Origin: Zygnema cylindricum
Lineage: Eukaryota > Streptophyta > Zygnematophyceae > Zygnematales > Zygnemataceae
Direction: 5' to 3'
Assembly: GCA_037447655.1 (NCBI GenBank)
Contig: JBBHKE010001289.1
Location: 321,188 to 385,187, forward strand
Length of the DNA: 64,000 bases
Under the pieces are notes generated by a model that was given only the letters and a program-made list of their open reading frames with translations, was not told where the DNA came from and did not search any database. A program made the translations under genes and the position numbers. This document shows positions 1 to 9,159 of the stretch, piece after piece (position 1 is the stretch's first letter; each line of letters starts with the position of its first letter).

Positions 1-862
1 TACTTAGTACATAGATACAGTTTGATTTAGTACAAAGTACGGTATGTGGACAGAACGGATACCGCGCATTTGTTTCCCTATCAAAACAAATACTGCGCAT
101 TTGTTTCGATAGCGAAACAAATACCGCGCGTCGAATTTCAGTGGCTAGGATTATAGCAGGTTTTGATCAGACAGCCACAATAGGCGCCGCGATCACGGAA
201 AAGGGATTTTTGGCGTTTTACGGTCTTTCCCACGTCAGATGACACGTGGCGTGATAACATTGGACTACGGGAATTCCGGAGATTACAGGAACTAATCCTG
301 ATTTGACACGTGTCGACATTTTGGCCATGTCGTACTTTTGCCGTACATAAAGTACACTGGCACCTGTACTTTTCTCTACGACACAGTAATTTGATTGGTG
401 CCGTACTTCAGTAGATAGAGTTTTAGAGAGGGAATAGGACTTAGAAAATTTTGGGGAGGCAGCTGTCTCTCCCAGAGAGAACTCTGTATAAATGGCAAAC
501 TTTGGCCAGCCATAACTATCAATTTACTTGACCATTTTCATTGATTCTTTTTGCTGCGGACTCAGGGGAGTCCAAGCTACACACGGGTGTAGTCGGTCAA
601 AGTTTTTGTCTGCCAGAGTGGATGCATTTATAAGGGAAAGTCAAAGTGGGTGTATGTGTCCAAATCTCATATTCTAACTTTGCATTCTATGGTGGAACTG
701 AGCACACAGAAAGTGTTATTTCACAGGGGTGAATCTATATTGGGGTTCTGACTGTCAAGGGGTCAGTCACTTGGGTTTATATTAACTTGGAGTCGGCACT
801 ATCTAGATTAGCTTCTTTTGGATCTGCATACTCTGAGGGCCAATGGAGGTCTCAGAGTTTCA
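1..862 (+). mobile_element. Copia-type LTR, 5' end cut by the window
   Basis: This is LTR sequence related to, but diverged from, the 1.05-kb LTRs at 53346 and 58747. It shows the same landmarks in order: a G-box (ACACGTGGC near 242), repeated GTAC motifs (about 329-405), an ATTGG (reverse CCAAT) near 395, a TATA-like TATAAAT near 488, and the leader palindrome GGACTCAGGGGAGTCC near 558. It ends in the shared terminal GGAGGTCTCAGAGTTTCA at 862. About 190 bases before the end are unlike the other families. There is no target duplication because the left end is outside the window. The short reading frames here are not genes. Confidence 0.8.
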
Positions 863-1391
863 CCGAGATCGCGGAAGAATATTTCGGCGGTTTGTGGCCA
901 TCGCCACATCGGATGACGCGTGGCGAAATTACATTGGATCGTGGAATCTCGGAGATTATGGCACCGGAATCCGGATATGACATGTGTGGACATTTAGGGC
1001 CATGTCGTACAATGTCCGTACATAAAGTACACACCGGCAGCTGTACTTTTGCGTACGGAACTGTATTCTGATTGGTTCCGTACATCAATAGATAGAGTCT
1101 GTGAGAGAGATAGGACTTAGAAAAATTAGGAGATAGGACCCTCTCTCCCAGGGAGCTTCTGAACAAAAGGTCAACTTTGACCCTCCATAACTAACTTCTC
1201 AGGGAAGCAAATTCGAGATTCTTTTTGCTATAGACTCAAGGGAGACTTGCCTTCACAATGGTGCAGGTGGTTAGAGTTTTTTCTTCCAAAGAGGCAGGCG
1301 ATTTTGCTGAAACACAAAGGGGTCAAAGATACCCTAGAGGCTTCGTGGAAGCTGTCCACTCTGAGGACTTATAGAGGTCTCAGAGTTTTCA
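863..1391 (+). mobile_element. Second, partial copia LTR fused to the first
   Basis: Sequence starting CCGAGATCGCGG matches the middle-to-end portion of the main LTR family (compare 6186-6713). It contains the GTAC cluster (about 1006-1085), ATTGG, the AGAGAG leader and the terminal CAGAGTTTTCA. It begins exactly where the preceding LTR ends, so the junction is a recombination or deletion breakpoint rather than a normal insertion boundary. No primer-binding site follows; the sequence jumps directly into pol. Confidence 0.75.
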
Positions 1392-1393
1392 GT

Positions 1394-3418
1394 GATGAAT
1401 GAAGAGAATCCATTGATCCATTCAAATATAATAAGGAAGTCAAAATCAGATTTGAAACGGATCAGTTTTCTGACTTTGACTTTGAAAGTGAAGAGAAGGT
1501 AGAGGGAGAAAAAGAAAAATCTGCAGATCTACCAAAGGAGAAGGAGGAAATGACAACATCCGAGGCAACGCCACAATACGAAGTGGAAACCGATGAGGAA
1601 CTCCATGAGACACCGGAATGGGAAGATAGGGGAGCTGAAAATCTCCCTAAACGAAACCCAATGATGCCTTCCATACCGGCATCCGATTTTGAAGGGGGAA
1701 GAAGAAGTAGTAAAAGAATTCAAGAAAGACAAGTAAATAACCAACTCACAAAGATGTCTCACCTAGATGAACCTCAAAAATACTTAGAGGCCATAAACAC
1801 TCCAGAAAGTAGCCGGTGGATCACAACTATAAATGAAGAAACGACCTCTATCATGGAAGCCAATACATGGGAGTTGGTAGATTGTCCACCGGACATAAAA
1901 CCGATCGAATGTTAGTGGGTTTTTAAACTTAAATTAAAACCGGATAATACCATTGAGAGGTACAAAGCTAGGTTAGTTGCAAAAGGTTATACTCAAAAAG
2001 AGGGGATAGACTACGACGGAACCTTTGCACCTTTAGCCAGATTTCCTTCTGTTAGAATCCATTTAAGTATAGCCACAGCGGAGGATATGGAAATCCACCA
2101 GATGGATATTAAAACGGCCTTTTTGCACAGAGAGTTGGAAGAAGAATTTTACATGAGGCAACCGGAAGGATTCTTGGAAAGTGTGGAAGAAAACAAAGTT
2201 TGCAAACAGATAAAATCACTTTATGGGCTTAAGCAAGGCCCGCGAGGGGAAGAAAACAAAGTTTGCAAACTGATAAAATCACTCTATGGGCTTAAGCAAG
2301 CCCCGCGACAGTGGAATATAAAGCTAGACGAATTTTTGACCTGTTTGGGGTATATCAGAATTAATTCATATCACTCTATATATTTATTTGAGGATGAGAA
2401 TGGAGTGATATTTATTGCTATTTATGTGGATGATATGTTGGCCTTAAGCAAGTCCTTAGATAAAATTAATAAACTAAAACGGGATCTTAGAAGCAGTTTT
2501 GATATGAAAGATCTCGGCGAAAGAAAGAACATTTTGAGAATTCAGATGGAGAGAGATAAAGGGAATAGAATTATAAGACTCACTCAAAAAGAAGCGATTG
2601 GTAATATGCTAGAAAAAATTCAGATGGAAAAAGCAAACGGATGTACTACACCTATGGATTTGAAAAAAGTGTGTGAGGGGAGTGAAGAGAGAGGAATATT
2701 GATCATTAATGATGAGATGGATGAGATAGAAATAAAATTTATGGAAAATATCCCTTATCGACAGATTGTAGGCAGTTTAATTTATTTTATGAACTGTACC
2801 CGTTCGGATATAGCTGCTGCTGTAGCTGTCCTTAGTAGAAGTCTAAATGAACCAAGAAAGAGAGACTGGGAGGCTGCCAAAAGGGTGATGAGGTATCTGG
2901 TGGGGACAAGGGAGTTATGGTTGCATTTGGGAGAAGAGCACATTGACATCACCACTTAGAGTCATGCCAGTTATGGAGATGTGCCTTTAAGGAGGTGTAC
3001 GAGTGGATATGTGTTGCAAATTGGATCCGGTGCATGTTGTTGGAGTAGCAAGCAACAAAAAGTAGTTGCTCAATCCATTATGGAGGCTGAATACATGGCT
3101 TCATGTGCTGCCACCAAAGAATTCATGTGGGTTAAATCTCTCCTTGAAGAACTTAGGTTCATAAAGTCTCGAACTCAAAATGTTTTTTGTGATAATGAAG
3201 ATGCCATCTCTATTGCAGCTAATCCGAAACATCACTTCAAAACTAAACATATGGATATTAGACTAAGCTTTGTCATAGAGAAGGTTGAAAATAAAATCAT
3301 TAAACTGGTTCATAAAACTGATAGAGAAATGATTACAGACATTATGACAAAAGCATTGCCTTCCCCTAAGTTGATTTATTGCAGAGAAAACTGTGGATTT
3401 AAATTGAAAAGTGACTAG
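1394..3418 (+). pseudogene. pol: Copia pol remnant: IN-RT linker, RT, RNase H
   Basis: In a single frame this reads from the linker after the integrase (DPFK), through PSIPASDFEGGRRSSKR, the RT start ([30 protein letters not shown] near 2427-2441) and RNase H (MEAEYMA, DNEDA, KHHFKTKHMDIR) to a natural stop at 3416-3418. Three in-frame stops break it: TGA at 1400-1402, TAG at 1913-1915 and TAG at 2957-2959. Gag, protease and most of integrase are missing: the LTR is joined directly to the linker. A 63-bp in-frame tandem duplication lies in the RT. It would have copied the element RNA inside a virus-like particle; it is now dead. Confidence 0.9.
2186..2311 (+). repeat. 63-bp in-frame tandem duplication inside RT
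   Basis: Units 2186-2248 and 2249-2311 are near-identical and encode EENKVCKxIKSLYGLKQ twice, so the SLYGLKQAPR motif, normally single in copia RTs, is present twice. The frame is preserved. Other pol copies in this window (for example near 57570 and 34190) have one copy only. Confidence 0.9.
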
Positions 3419-3431
3419 GAATTAAAGGGAG

Positions 3432-4320
3432 GTTGAAAAGAGGTAATTAATATTTCACTTCCCTATTTTACTTTTGCTTTAAAGAAAGAGAGTGAGGATC
3501 AGGGGCGCGCCATGGCTGCCGCCATATTTAGAAAGTGGTAGTTTTTGAAGTAAAGGGTAATATCCTAAAATGATGACTAAGTCTAGATTTGAACCTGCGA
3601 CCTCTAGACTCTCTATAAATGACGCCTTAACCATTAAGGCGTTACGAAACGATACACGTGACGGGTTTCATAAATATATAAACATTAATGCTACAGGTAA
3701 TTAACAGCAGACTAACCTAAAGGAGCAATTTCTGCATGTACGCGAATCTCAACCGTGTAAAATATGTTTTGATCAGACGGCCGGCATTATAGCCGCCACG
3801 CGAAATGAGCTTTTGGCGGCATACGGAGATAGCGTCACGCGGTGCCACGTGGCGCCACATTATTTGATACCGGAGAAGATGGGAGGGAGGAACCATGGCT
3901 TCCGATTTTACAGGTGTCACCTTGTAGACCTTGTCGTACAATGGTCGTACAATAAGTACATCGCCCATTGTACCTTCTTGTACTATATAGTGTTCCTATT
4001 GGACTAGGGTTTAGTAGTAGGTAGTTGTGAGTAGGCAGACCGAGACTTAGTAATATTTAAGTACCTCTCTCTCTAAGAGAGCTTGTAACTATAAAGGTCA
4101 TCTTTGACCAGCCATAACTTACTGCCCAGGTGAGCAAATTCAGTGATTCTTTTTGCGTTTGACTCAGGGGAGTCTTGTCCTCACAGGAGTGAGAGTGGTT
4201 AGAATATTTGTGTGCCTGTGCGGCGCTTATTCAGCGGGAAAGTAGAAGGGCCAAATATTTTGCTAAAGGCTTTACATAGGCCGCTCATTTCTGTGGGTCA
4301 ATGGAGACCACATATTTTTA
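3432..4320 (+). mobile_element. LTR of a second copia subfamily (about 0.89 kb)
   Basis: It follows the polypurine run AAAGGGAGG after the pol stop and aligns throughout with the solo LTR at 14798-15693. The expected TGTTGAAA start reads GGTTGAAA here, and the 3' end is eroded (the sister copy ends CCACATAATTTCA). It holds an antisense tRNA-like module (3586-3641), the G-box palindrome GCCACGTGGC, GTAC motifs, ATTGG, CTATAAAGG as a TATA-like box and the leader palindrome GACTCAGGGGAGTC. It acts as the 3' LTR of the preceding pol fragment, although the 5' LTRs belong to other subfamilies. Confidence 0.8.
3586..3641 (-). other. tRNA-like module (A-box and B-box) inside LTR
   Basis: Read on the minus strand, a B-box-like GGTTCAAATC (3586-3595) lies downstream of a D-arm/A-box-like segment (CGCCTTAATGGTTAAGGCG, 3623-3641). 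Spacing suits a tRNA with a long variable arm (Leu/Ser type). The arms are imperfect, so a functional tRNA is unlikely, but the Pol III promoter parts are recognisable and recur in the other LTRs. Confidence 0.55.
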
Positions 4321-5149
4321 GTTGACATGATACACTCTCAGACGCTATCAAGATTCTTTCGAACAGATGTTTTGCAAGAGCTCACCAAATCTTATATAGG
4401 CATAAAAAACTTCACAAAACTCTATCACAATAAAGAGCAATGTAAATACTGTGAACTACCAAAGTTTCCAGTACAATTGACCCAATAATGCTCAAGATAG
4501 AATACTCAGAAGTTTCCCAAAAACTATTTGCAGTTTTACTACTTTGAAGTCTGGAAACATAAAATGTTTCTAATTCCTAAGTCTTATACTCTCGTTGTTG
4601 TACCGCCGATACAAGTGTACCTTAGAGGTACGTCCAAAATCAACCCACCTATTGAGATCTATGTGTTTCTCATCCTACCAACCCAATCTACCATCGTACA
4701 GTCAATATTACTCAGAATCTATACAAAGTGATTGTAGAAATACTTGTCGGCTAAGTCACTTCTGATACTCTTATGAATCTCGTCCGTTGACTTGATTCAT
4801 ATCAATTGCAGCTGCGTTGTCCCGTACCGAATTACATTCATATCAACCACGTTGCGTTGACCCGTACCGAATCATATCAAAGATAACCGCAACAGCGTTA
4901 TCTGTACGGATCATATCCAAAGTAACCGCAGTTGCGTTGTCCTGTCTGCATCGCAGTTGCGGTGTTCTGTCTACATCGCAACGTCGCTAATTGGGCTGCT
5001 CTGTCTGCGTAGCAGCTGCGCTGTTCCGTTTGCGTTGCAGTGCGTTGTCCTATATTGCACTCAAGTGATGATGTATATCCCTGTGATACTTATAATACAA
5101 ATTACTACATTTCTACCCTCACGCTAATTTACTGAGACTTAAAGTTATC
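4321..5149. repeat. Non-coding; degenerate short tandem repeats at about 4800-5055
   Basis: No gene is recognised. From about 4800 to 5055 the sequence is built of loose repeats of GCAGTTGCGTTGTCC-like words alternating with CTGTCTGCATC and CCGTACCGAAT-like words. Around 5090-5120 a run resembling an inverted polypurine/LTR start (reverse of GTAGAAATGTAG) may be the edge of another decayed element; this is weak. Confidence 0.4.
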
Positions 5150-5667
5150 AAAATCAACAGGAAATACATCTTGCAGGATTTCATCAAGCATACCAAATGG
5201 GCCTCTCGCTGAAAGATGAGGAGACCGAATCAAAGCTTTGTAAATGCTTCTCGCTCAAAGTCGAATGACTCCAGTGGATCATGCACCTCGACGAAAGGAA
5301 AGATCTCGTCATGGGCAAGAGGATGGAGCAAACGCAAAGCTTCAACTGTTGCCTTTGAAGACGGAGACGGAGTGAAAGGACGAAGCACACGAACGACTCG
5401 AGAAAACTCTTTAGAATGACCAAGATGGACCGCCCAATGTAATCTCGCGGTAGTGCTTCGAAGTGGGGCATGCCGTTTGGGAGGAGACATGGAAAGGCCG
5501 ATGACTCGATCTGTGTGCTCGTGTTGCAATGACTCCCAATCCCCCCTCATAAATCGTTGGAACCGAGCCTTTGTCTCACAAGCCACGCTCGCACCCCCCC
5601 TTGTCGGCAAAACCAAAACCCAAAGAGGAAAAAAGAGGAGTAAGTGACATGCCGCATCGTTGGCGAT
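5150..5667 (-). pseudogene. LINE-like reverse transcriptase, region upstream of the RT core (first fragment)
   Basis: On the minus strand the frame carries KARFQRFMRGDWESL, then a spacer, ALIRSPHLSARGPFGMLDE and ILQD. From memory this resembles the region before the RT core in non-LTR elements of plants and protists, where a 'RF..GEW..L' segment is followed by an 'S.PGPSG...E.L' motif; here the motif is ARGPFG. A frameshift separates the two parts near 5230. The upstream half of the same reading frame is at 13477-14187, because the copia element at 5668-13476 inserted between them: the GCGAT at 5663-5667 and 13477-13481 is the target duplication. The catalytic RT core is not in the window next to it. 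Confidence 0.6.
5663..5667. other. Target site duplication GCGAT (left)
   Basis: GCGAT abuts the LTR start at 5668 and is repeated at 13477-13481 immediately after the terminal LTR, which defines the 7.8-kb insertion. Confidence 0.9.
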
Positions 5668-6713
5668 TGTAGAAACTAATGGTTTAAAAGTGTTTTCTAA
5701 GACTTAATATAAAAGAAGCCGAGGCAGTCTACCTCTAACTTCTCTCTCCAAACTCTGAAACTTGTCGCAGTCACTGAGAAATTGGAGAGGGAGCTAGAGC
5801 CATAGCTACCTAAGCTATCCAGAGGTTTACGAGAAATTTATAATAGTTAGGGTTTTTTTATTCAAAAGGAATGTGCCGGCGACAGGAATGGATCCTTGTA
5901 CCTACCGGCCGGCAGACTAGAAGTAGCCGGTAGCCTTAGCCGTTAACTCTAGGAATAACATTACGTGGTATATAATTTGATATTTATTTAAACACGTAAA
6001 CGTAGGATAAATCATTTAACTGTAATTGTTTACGATATACATAGATTCGGAAATGTATAAGTACGGAATACGGTATGAGCAAGAAATCAATTCCGCGCAT
6101 TTATTTCTTAAGTGAAACGAATACCGCGCATGTATTTATTACGGCTACGATTAAATTCGATTCTAATCGGACGGCCGGAATTAGGGCCGAGATCGCGGAA
6201 GAAGATTTCGGCGGTTTGTGGCCATCGCCACATCGGATGACGCGTGGCAAAATTACATTGGATCATGGAATCTCCGGAGATTATGGCACCGAATCCGGAT
6301 ATGACATGTGTCGACATTTAGGCCATGTCGTACAATGTCCGTACATAAAGTACACCGGCAACTGTACTTTTGCGTACGGAACTGTATTCTGATTGGTTCC
6401 GTATATCAGTAGATAGAGTCTGTGAGAGAGATAAGACTTAGAAAAATTAGGAGATAGGACCCTCTCTCCCAGAGAGCTTCTGTACAAAAGGTCAACTTTG
6501 ACCCTCCGTAACTTACTGCTCAGGGGAGCAAATTCAGAGATTCTTTTTGCTATCGTCTTACGGGAGTCTTGTCTTCATAGGGCTGAAGTTTGTCAGAGTT
6601 TTTGTCTGCCAGGGTGGCATTTATTTTTGCTGAAACACAAAGGGGCCAGGGTTATCCTAGAGGCTTCTTGGAAGCTGTCCACTCTGAGGACTTATGGAGG
6701 TCTTAGAGATTCA
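5668..6713 (+). mobile_element. 5' LTR (1046 bp), main family
   Basis: It starts TGTAGAAACTAATGG and ends GATTCA just before the primer-binding site. It contains a 5' hairpin (TTCTCTCC...GGAGAG), an antisense tRNA-like module (about 5880-5945), a GTAC array (about 6328-6405), an ATTGG, a CTGTACAAAAG TATA-like site near 6480 and paired leader hairpins built on CTCAGGGGAG. It lines up along its whole length with the LTRs at 53346 and 58747. Confidence 0.9.
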
Positions 6714-6728
6714 GGTTATGGGCCCACC
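6714..6728 (+). other. Primer-binding site: half-tRNA (initiator Met) type
   Basis: GGTTATGGGCCCACC directly follows the LTR end. It is complementary to the anticodon stem-loop region of eukaryotic initiator tRNA-Met (GGTGGGCCCATAACC), not to the 3' acceptor end used by most plant copia elements (TGGTATCAGAGC). Drosophila copia has the same internal-priming arrangement. The same site follows LTRs at 54395 and, inverted, at 31538-31552 and 29362-29375. Confidence 0.85.
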
Positions 6729-7849
6729 CTCTAGGGTACCAATTTTTAATGGAACTGGATTCATATACTTGGAAAGTATGATGATAGGAGCTCTATGCGA
6801 AAAAAGGTTTTGGGGAATAGTGAGTGGACGGTTGGGGCGTCCATCAAGTCTTGGAATTCCTCCAGGTTTGGAGGAAGCAGATTCACCAGGAAAGAGGATC
6901 CATCTTCAACGGAGGAAAAAGAAGGAGTGGTGGTGGACAAAAGAAAGGAGAAGGAGACGACCACACCAATACCAACTGGTTCGAAATTCATGTCACCTAT
7001 TCCGAGGAACGAGGAGAATGATACTGAAACCTGAGACTTCAACAATATGGCGGCAAAGTACTTCATCCTACGCCATCTCACTCAAGGACTTGCATGTCCT
7101 CATTTGCAGGTAGAAAGGGCATCCAATCTTTGGATGGCTCTCATAGAGATGTACTGAAGTGGTACGATTCAGCAACAACAGTTGGCTGATCAGAAAGTTA
7201 AGGAGTATGTATACAAAGGGGGAAATATGTTGGATTTTTGCAATGAGCTTGCTACACTCTTCATGGAGCTAGAGAGTGCGGGAAAAGATTTTAGTGAAAA
7301 AGAAAAGGTTAACTGTTTACTGATGAAGTTACCTGATGAGTTCGTAAACATAGTTTACCGTGTGCAGGACTTGCCTGACTCAAGGTGGATATGGAACTCA
7401 GTGGTAGGGATGAATCTCGTTCAAGAAAATACAATTGAGATCCGAAGGGGGGGAAAGAGTGGCCAAGCCTTGGCAACAGTGATTGATTTGAGGAACAGGG
7501 ATTCCCGAAAACCGGTCGGAAACTATGGGGGTAGGAAGCTGAAAAAACAGGCCGACGAGTTCGAACCAAGGGCTCCCAAAGGTTTATGTCTTTTTTGTAA
7601 GAAACCGGGGCACTATATGGCAGTGTGCACTAAGCTAACCGAGCTTCTACTAAAGGAGGGGCAGACCGGTGGTACCCCGAGAGGAAAAAAAAAGGCCCTT
7701 GTCACACAGGTACTTGAGGCGGAATCTGAGGACGAGGACGATGAGCTCCTTTTGGATGAGGAGTTGGAGGCGAAAAACGAGGTCAAAATTCCACGAAGGA
7801 AGAAATGTGCTTACGGTGGATTGAAAGGTGAAGCAGGCTGGATTGTAGA
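6718..7849 (+). pseudogene. gag: Copia gag and start of protease
   Basis: The frame begins at the ATG inside the primer-binding site (or at the in-frame ATG at 6694 inside the LTR): MGPPSRVPIFNGTGF. It continues through PIPRNEEND, the capsid-like LADQKVKEYVYKGG and LDFCNELATLF segments, and a CCHC zinc knuckle CLFCKKPGHYMAVC (C-x2-C-x4-H-x4-C, about 7588-7629). An acidic stretch and the lead-in to protease (GEAGWIVD) follow. One base is missing near 6868, and TGA replaces a sense codon at 7032-7034 and again near 7157. The coding sequence stops at 7849, where a solo LTR interrupts it at the protease active site. Confidence 0.9.
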
Positions 7850-9159
7850 TGTTGTTCTTTGGTCTAAAATAGACCGCAGAAGCCACCCAAACTATCATGC
7901 AAGAAGCTAAGTAAGAATAGGTCGACGAACAATCATTTGAAATGCATCCTCCGTTTAACATACAACAACATTTAGGGTTTCATGGAATAATCGACATAAA
8001 CAAACCCTAGGACAAATGCATAAACAATGCATATCAAACATATATAAAATAACATAAATAAATAATAAAAACAAATGCATCACACATAACAAAAGTATAA
8101 TCAAAGTATAATCAAATAATCATTATATCATTCAAAGTGCATGACCTAATCGACAACCCTAAATTACTACATCTTTGGTCCCCACTTTTATAACTAGCAT
8201 TGATTATTTTTCCTAACAAAGCTCATTCCTATATATACACTTGTGAGCTGTCAACGAATCACTAAGTGTCAAAATAACCAACATACATTACGTAACTGTC
8301 ATCAAGTCCTATTTAACCATAATAACCTATCACTAAGAATAAATTAATCGTAAGCGTACACCTGAAAGTTAAGCAATCGTAAGCGTACACTTGTCTGCAA
8401 ATACGACACTACATACACATAAATTAAACTGTCGAAACCCTAATTGACCACATAAATAATAAACGCCATAATCAACTCTATTTTATTAATACACATAGGA
8501 CAAACCAATGTTGTTCCAAATATTTACAGCGACGCGTCCGCAAAATACGCGTCATAAGCGACAACTTGCTTAGTCACTTGCAGATAAATCCACGTAGTGA
8601 ACCGACATCGTATATGTACGGTCCACCTAATTAACACGTCATCAAACAATATGATCCCTTGAAAATATCGGCGACGTCGTCCGCCCTCCACTTGTACCTC
8701 GAACAACTTGCCGAAATCAATTCGTACGATCCAATTCCTGTCCGTACCGAAATCACGTACTTCGTCATAAATGCGCCTTGTCGCATTTAAGGTACACGTC
8801 ATTTTCGATAAATGCATGTCGCAATAAGCGACAACTTAAAGTACATCTGTCAAATACGACGCTCCGTACCGGCGGCGTCCCATGTAATAAATTTCATCTG
8901 TCGCATTATGTTTCGTACGTGCGACGTACCATTTTATCTTCGTCGATTATCACACGTCGGATTGCTTCACGATCCGCCGTCCATTTCCTCTCACATTTCG
9001 CGTAACTCAATTACTCCATTAATTTTACGTGTACATTTAATTCCCCAATCCATAAATCCTTTCGAACCTCCACAATATATCGCGTAAATGCGTACGCACG
9101 AAACATCGCGTACGCACGAAACGATGTGTTCGCACGAAACTAACTTTTCAAAAACAACA
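7850..9159 (-). mobile_element. Solo LTR (1310 bp) of a different family, inserted in gag-pol
   Basis: The insertion begins TGTTGTTCTTTGG and ends AAAAACAACA (TG...CA ends), flanked by GTAGA at 7845-7849 and 9160-9164. Removing it and one GTAGA restores the frame GWIVD-LGAS. Orientation is minus: the left-end sequence TGTTGTTCTTTGGTCT recurs at 29376 directly beside an inverted primer-binding site, which marks it as the LTR 3' end. Inside are an A/T-rich half (7950-8500), a half rich in CGT/CGAC words with several GTAC and CGTACC motifs, and a repeated word CGTACGCACGAAAC near the right end. No coding region. Confidence 0.85.

Noticed and set aside
787-1166. Short ORFs on both strands around 800-1170
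   Set aside because: They fall in LTR sequence, and the same frames recur only where the LTR DNA recurs (6075-6392, 12911-13144).
4800-5055. Possible structural RNA from GCAGTTGCG-like words
   Set aside because: The words form loose tandem repeats without consistent pairing.
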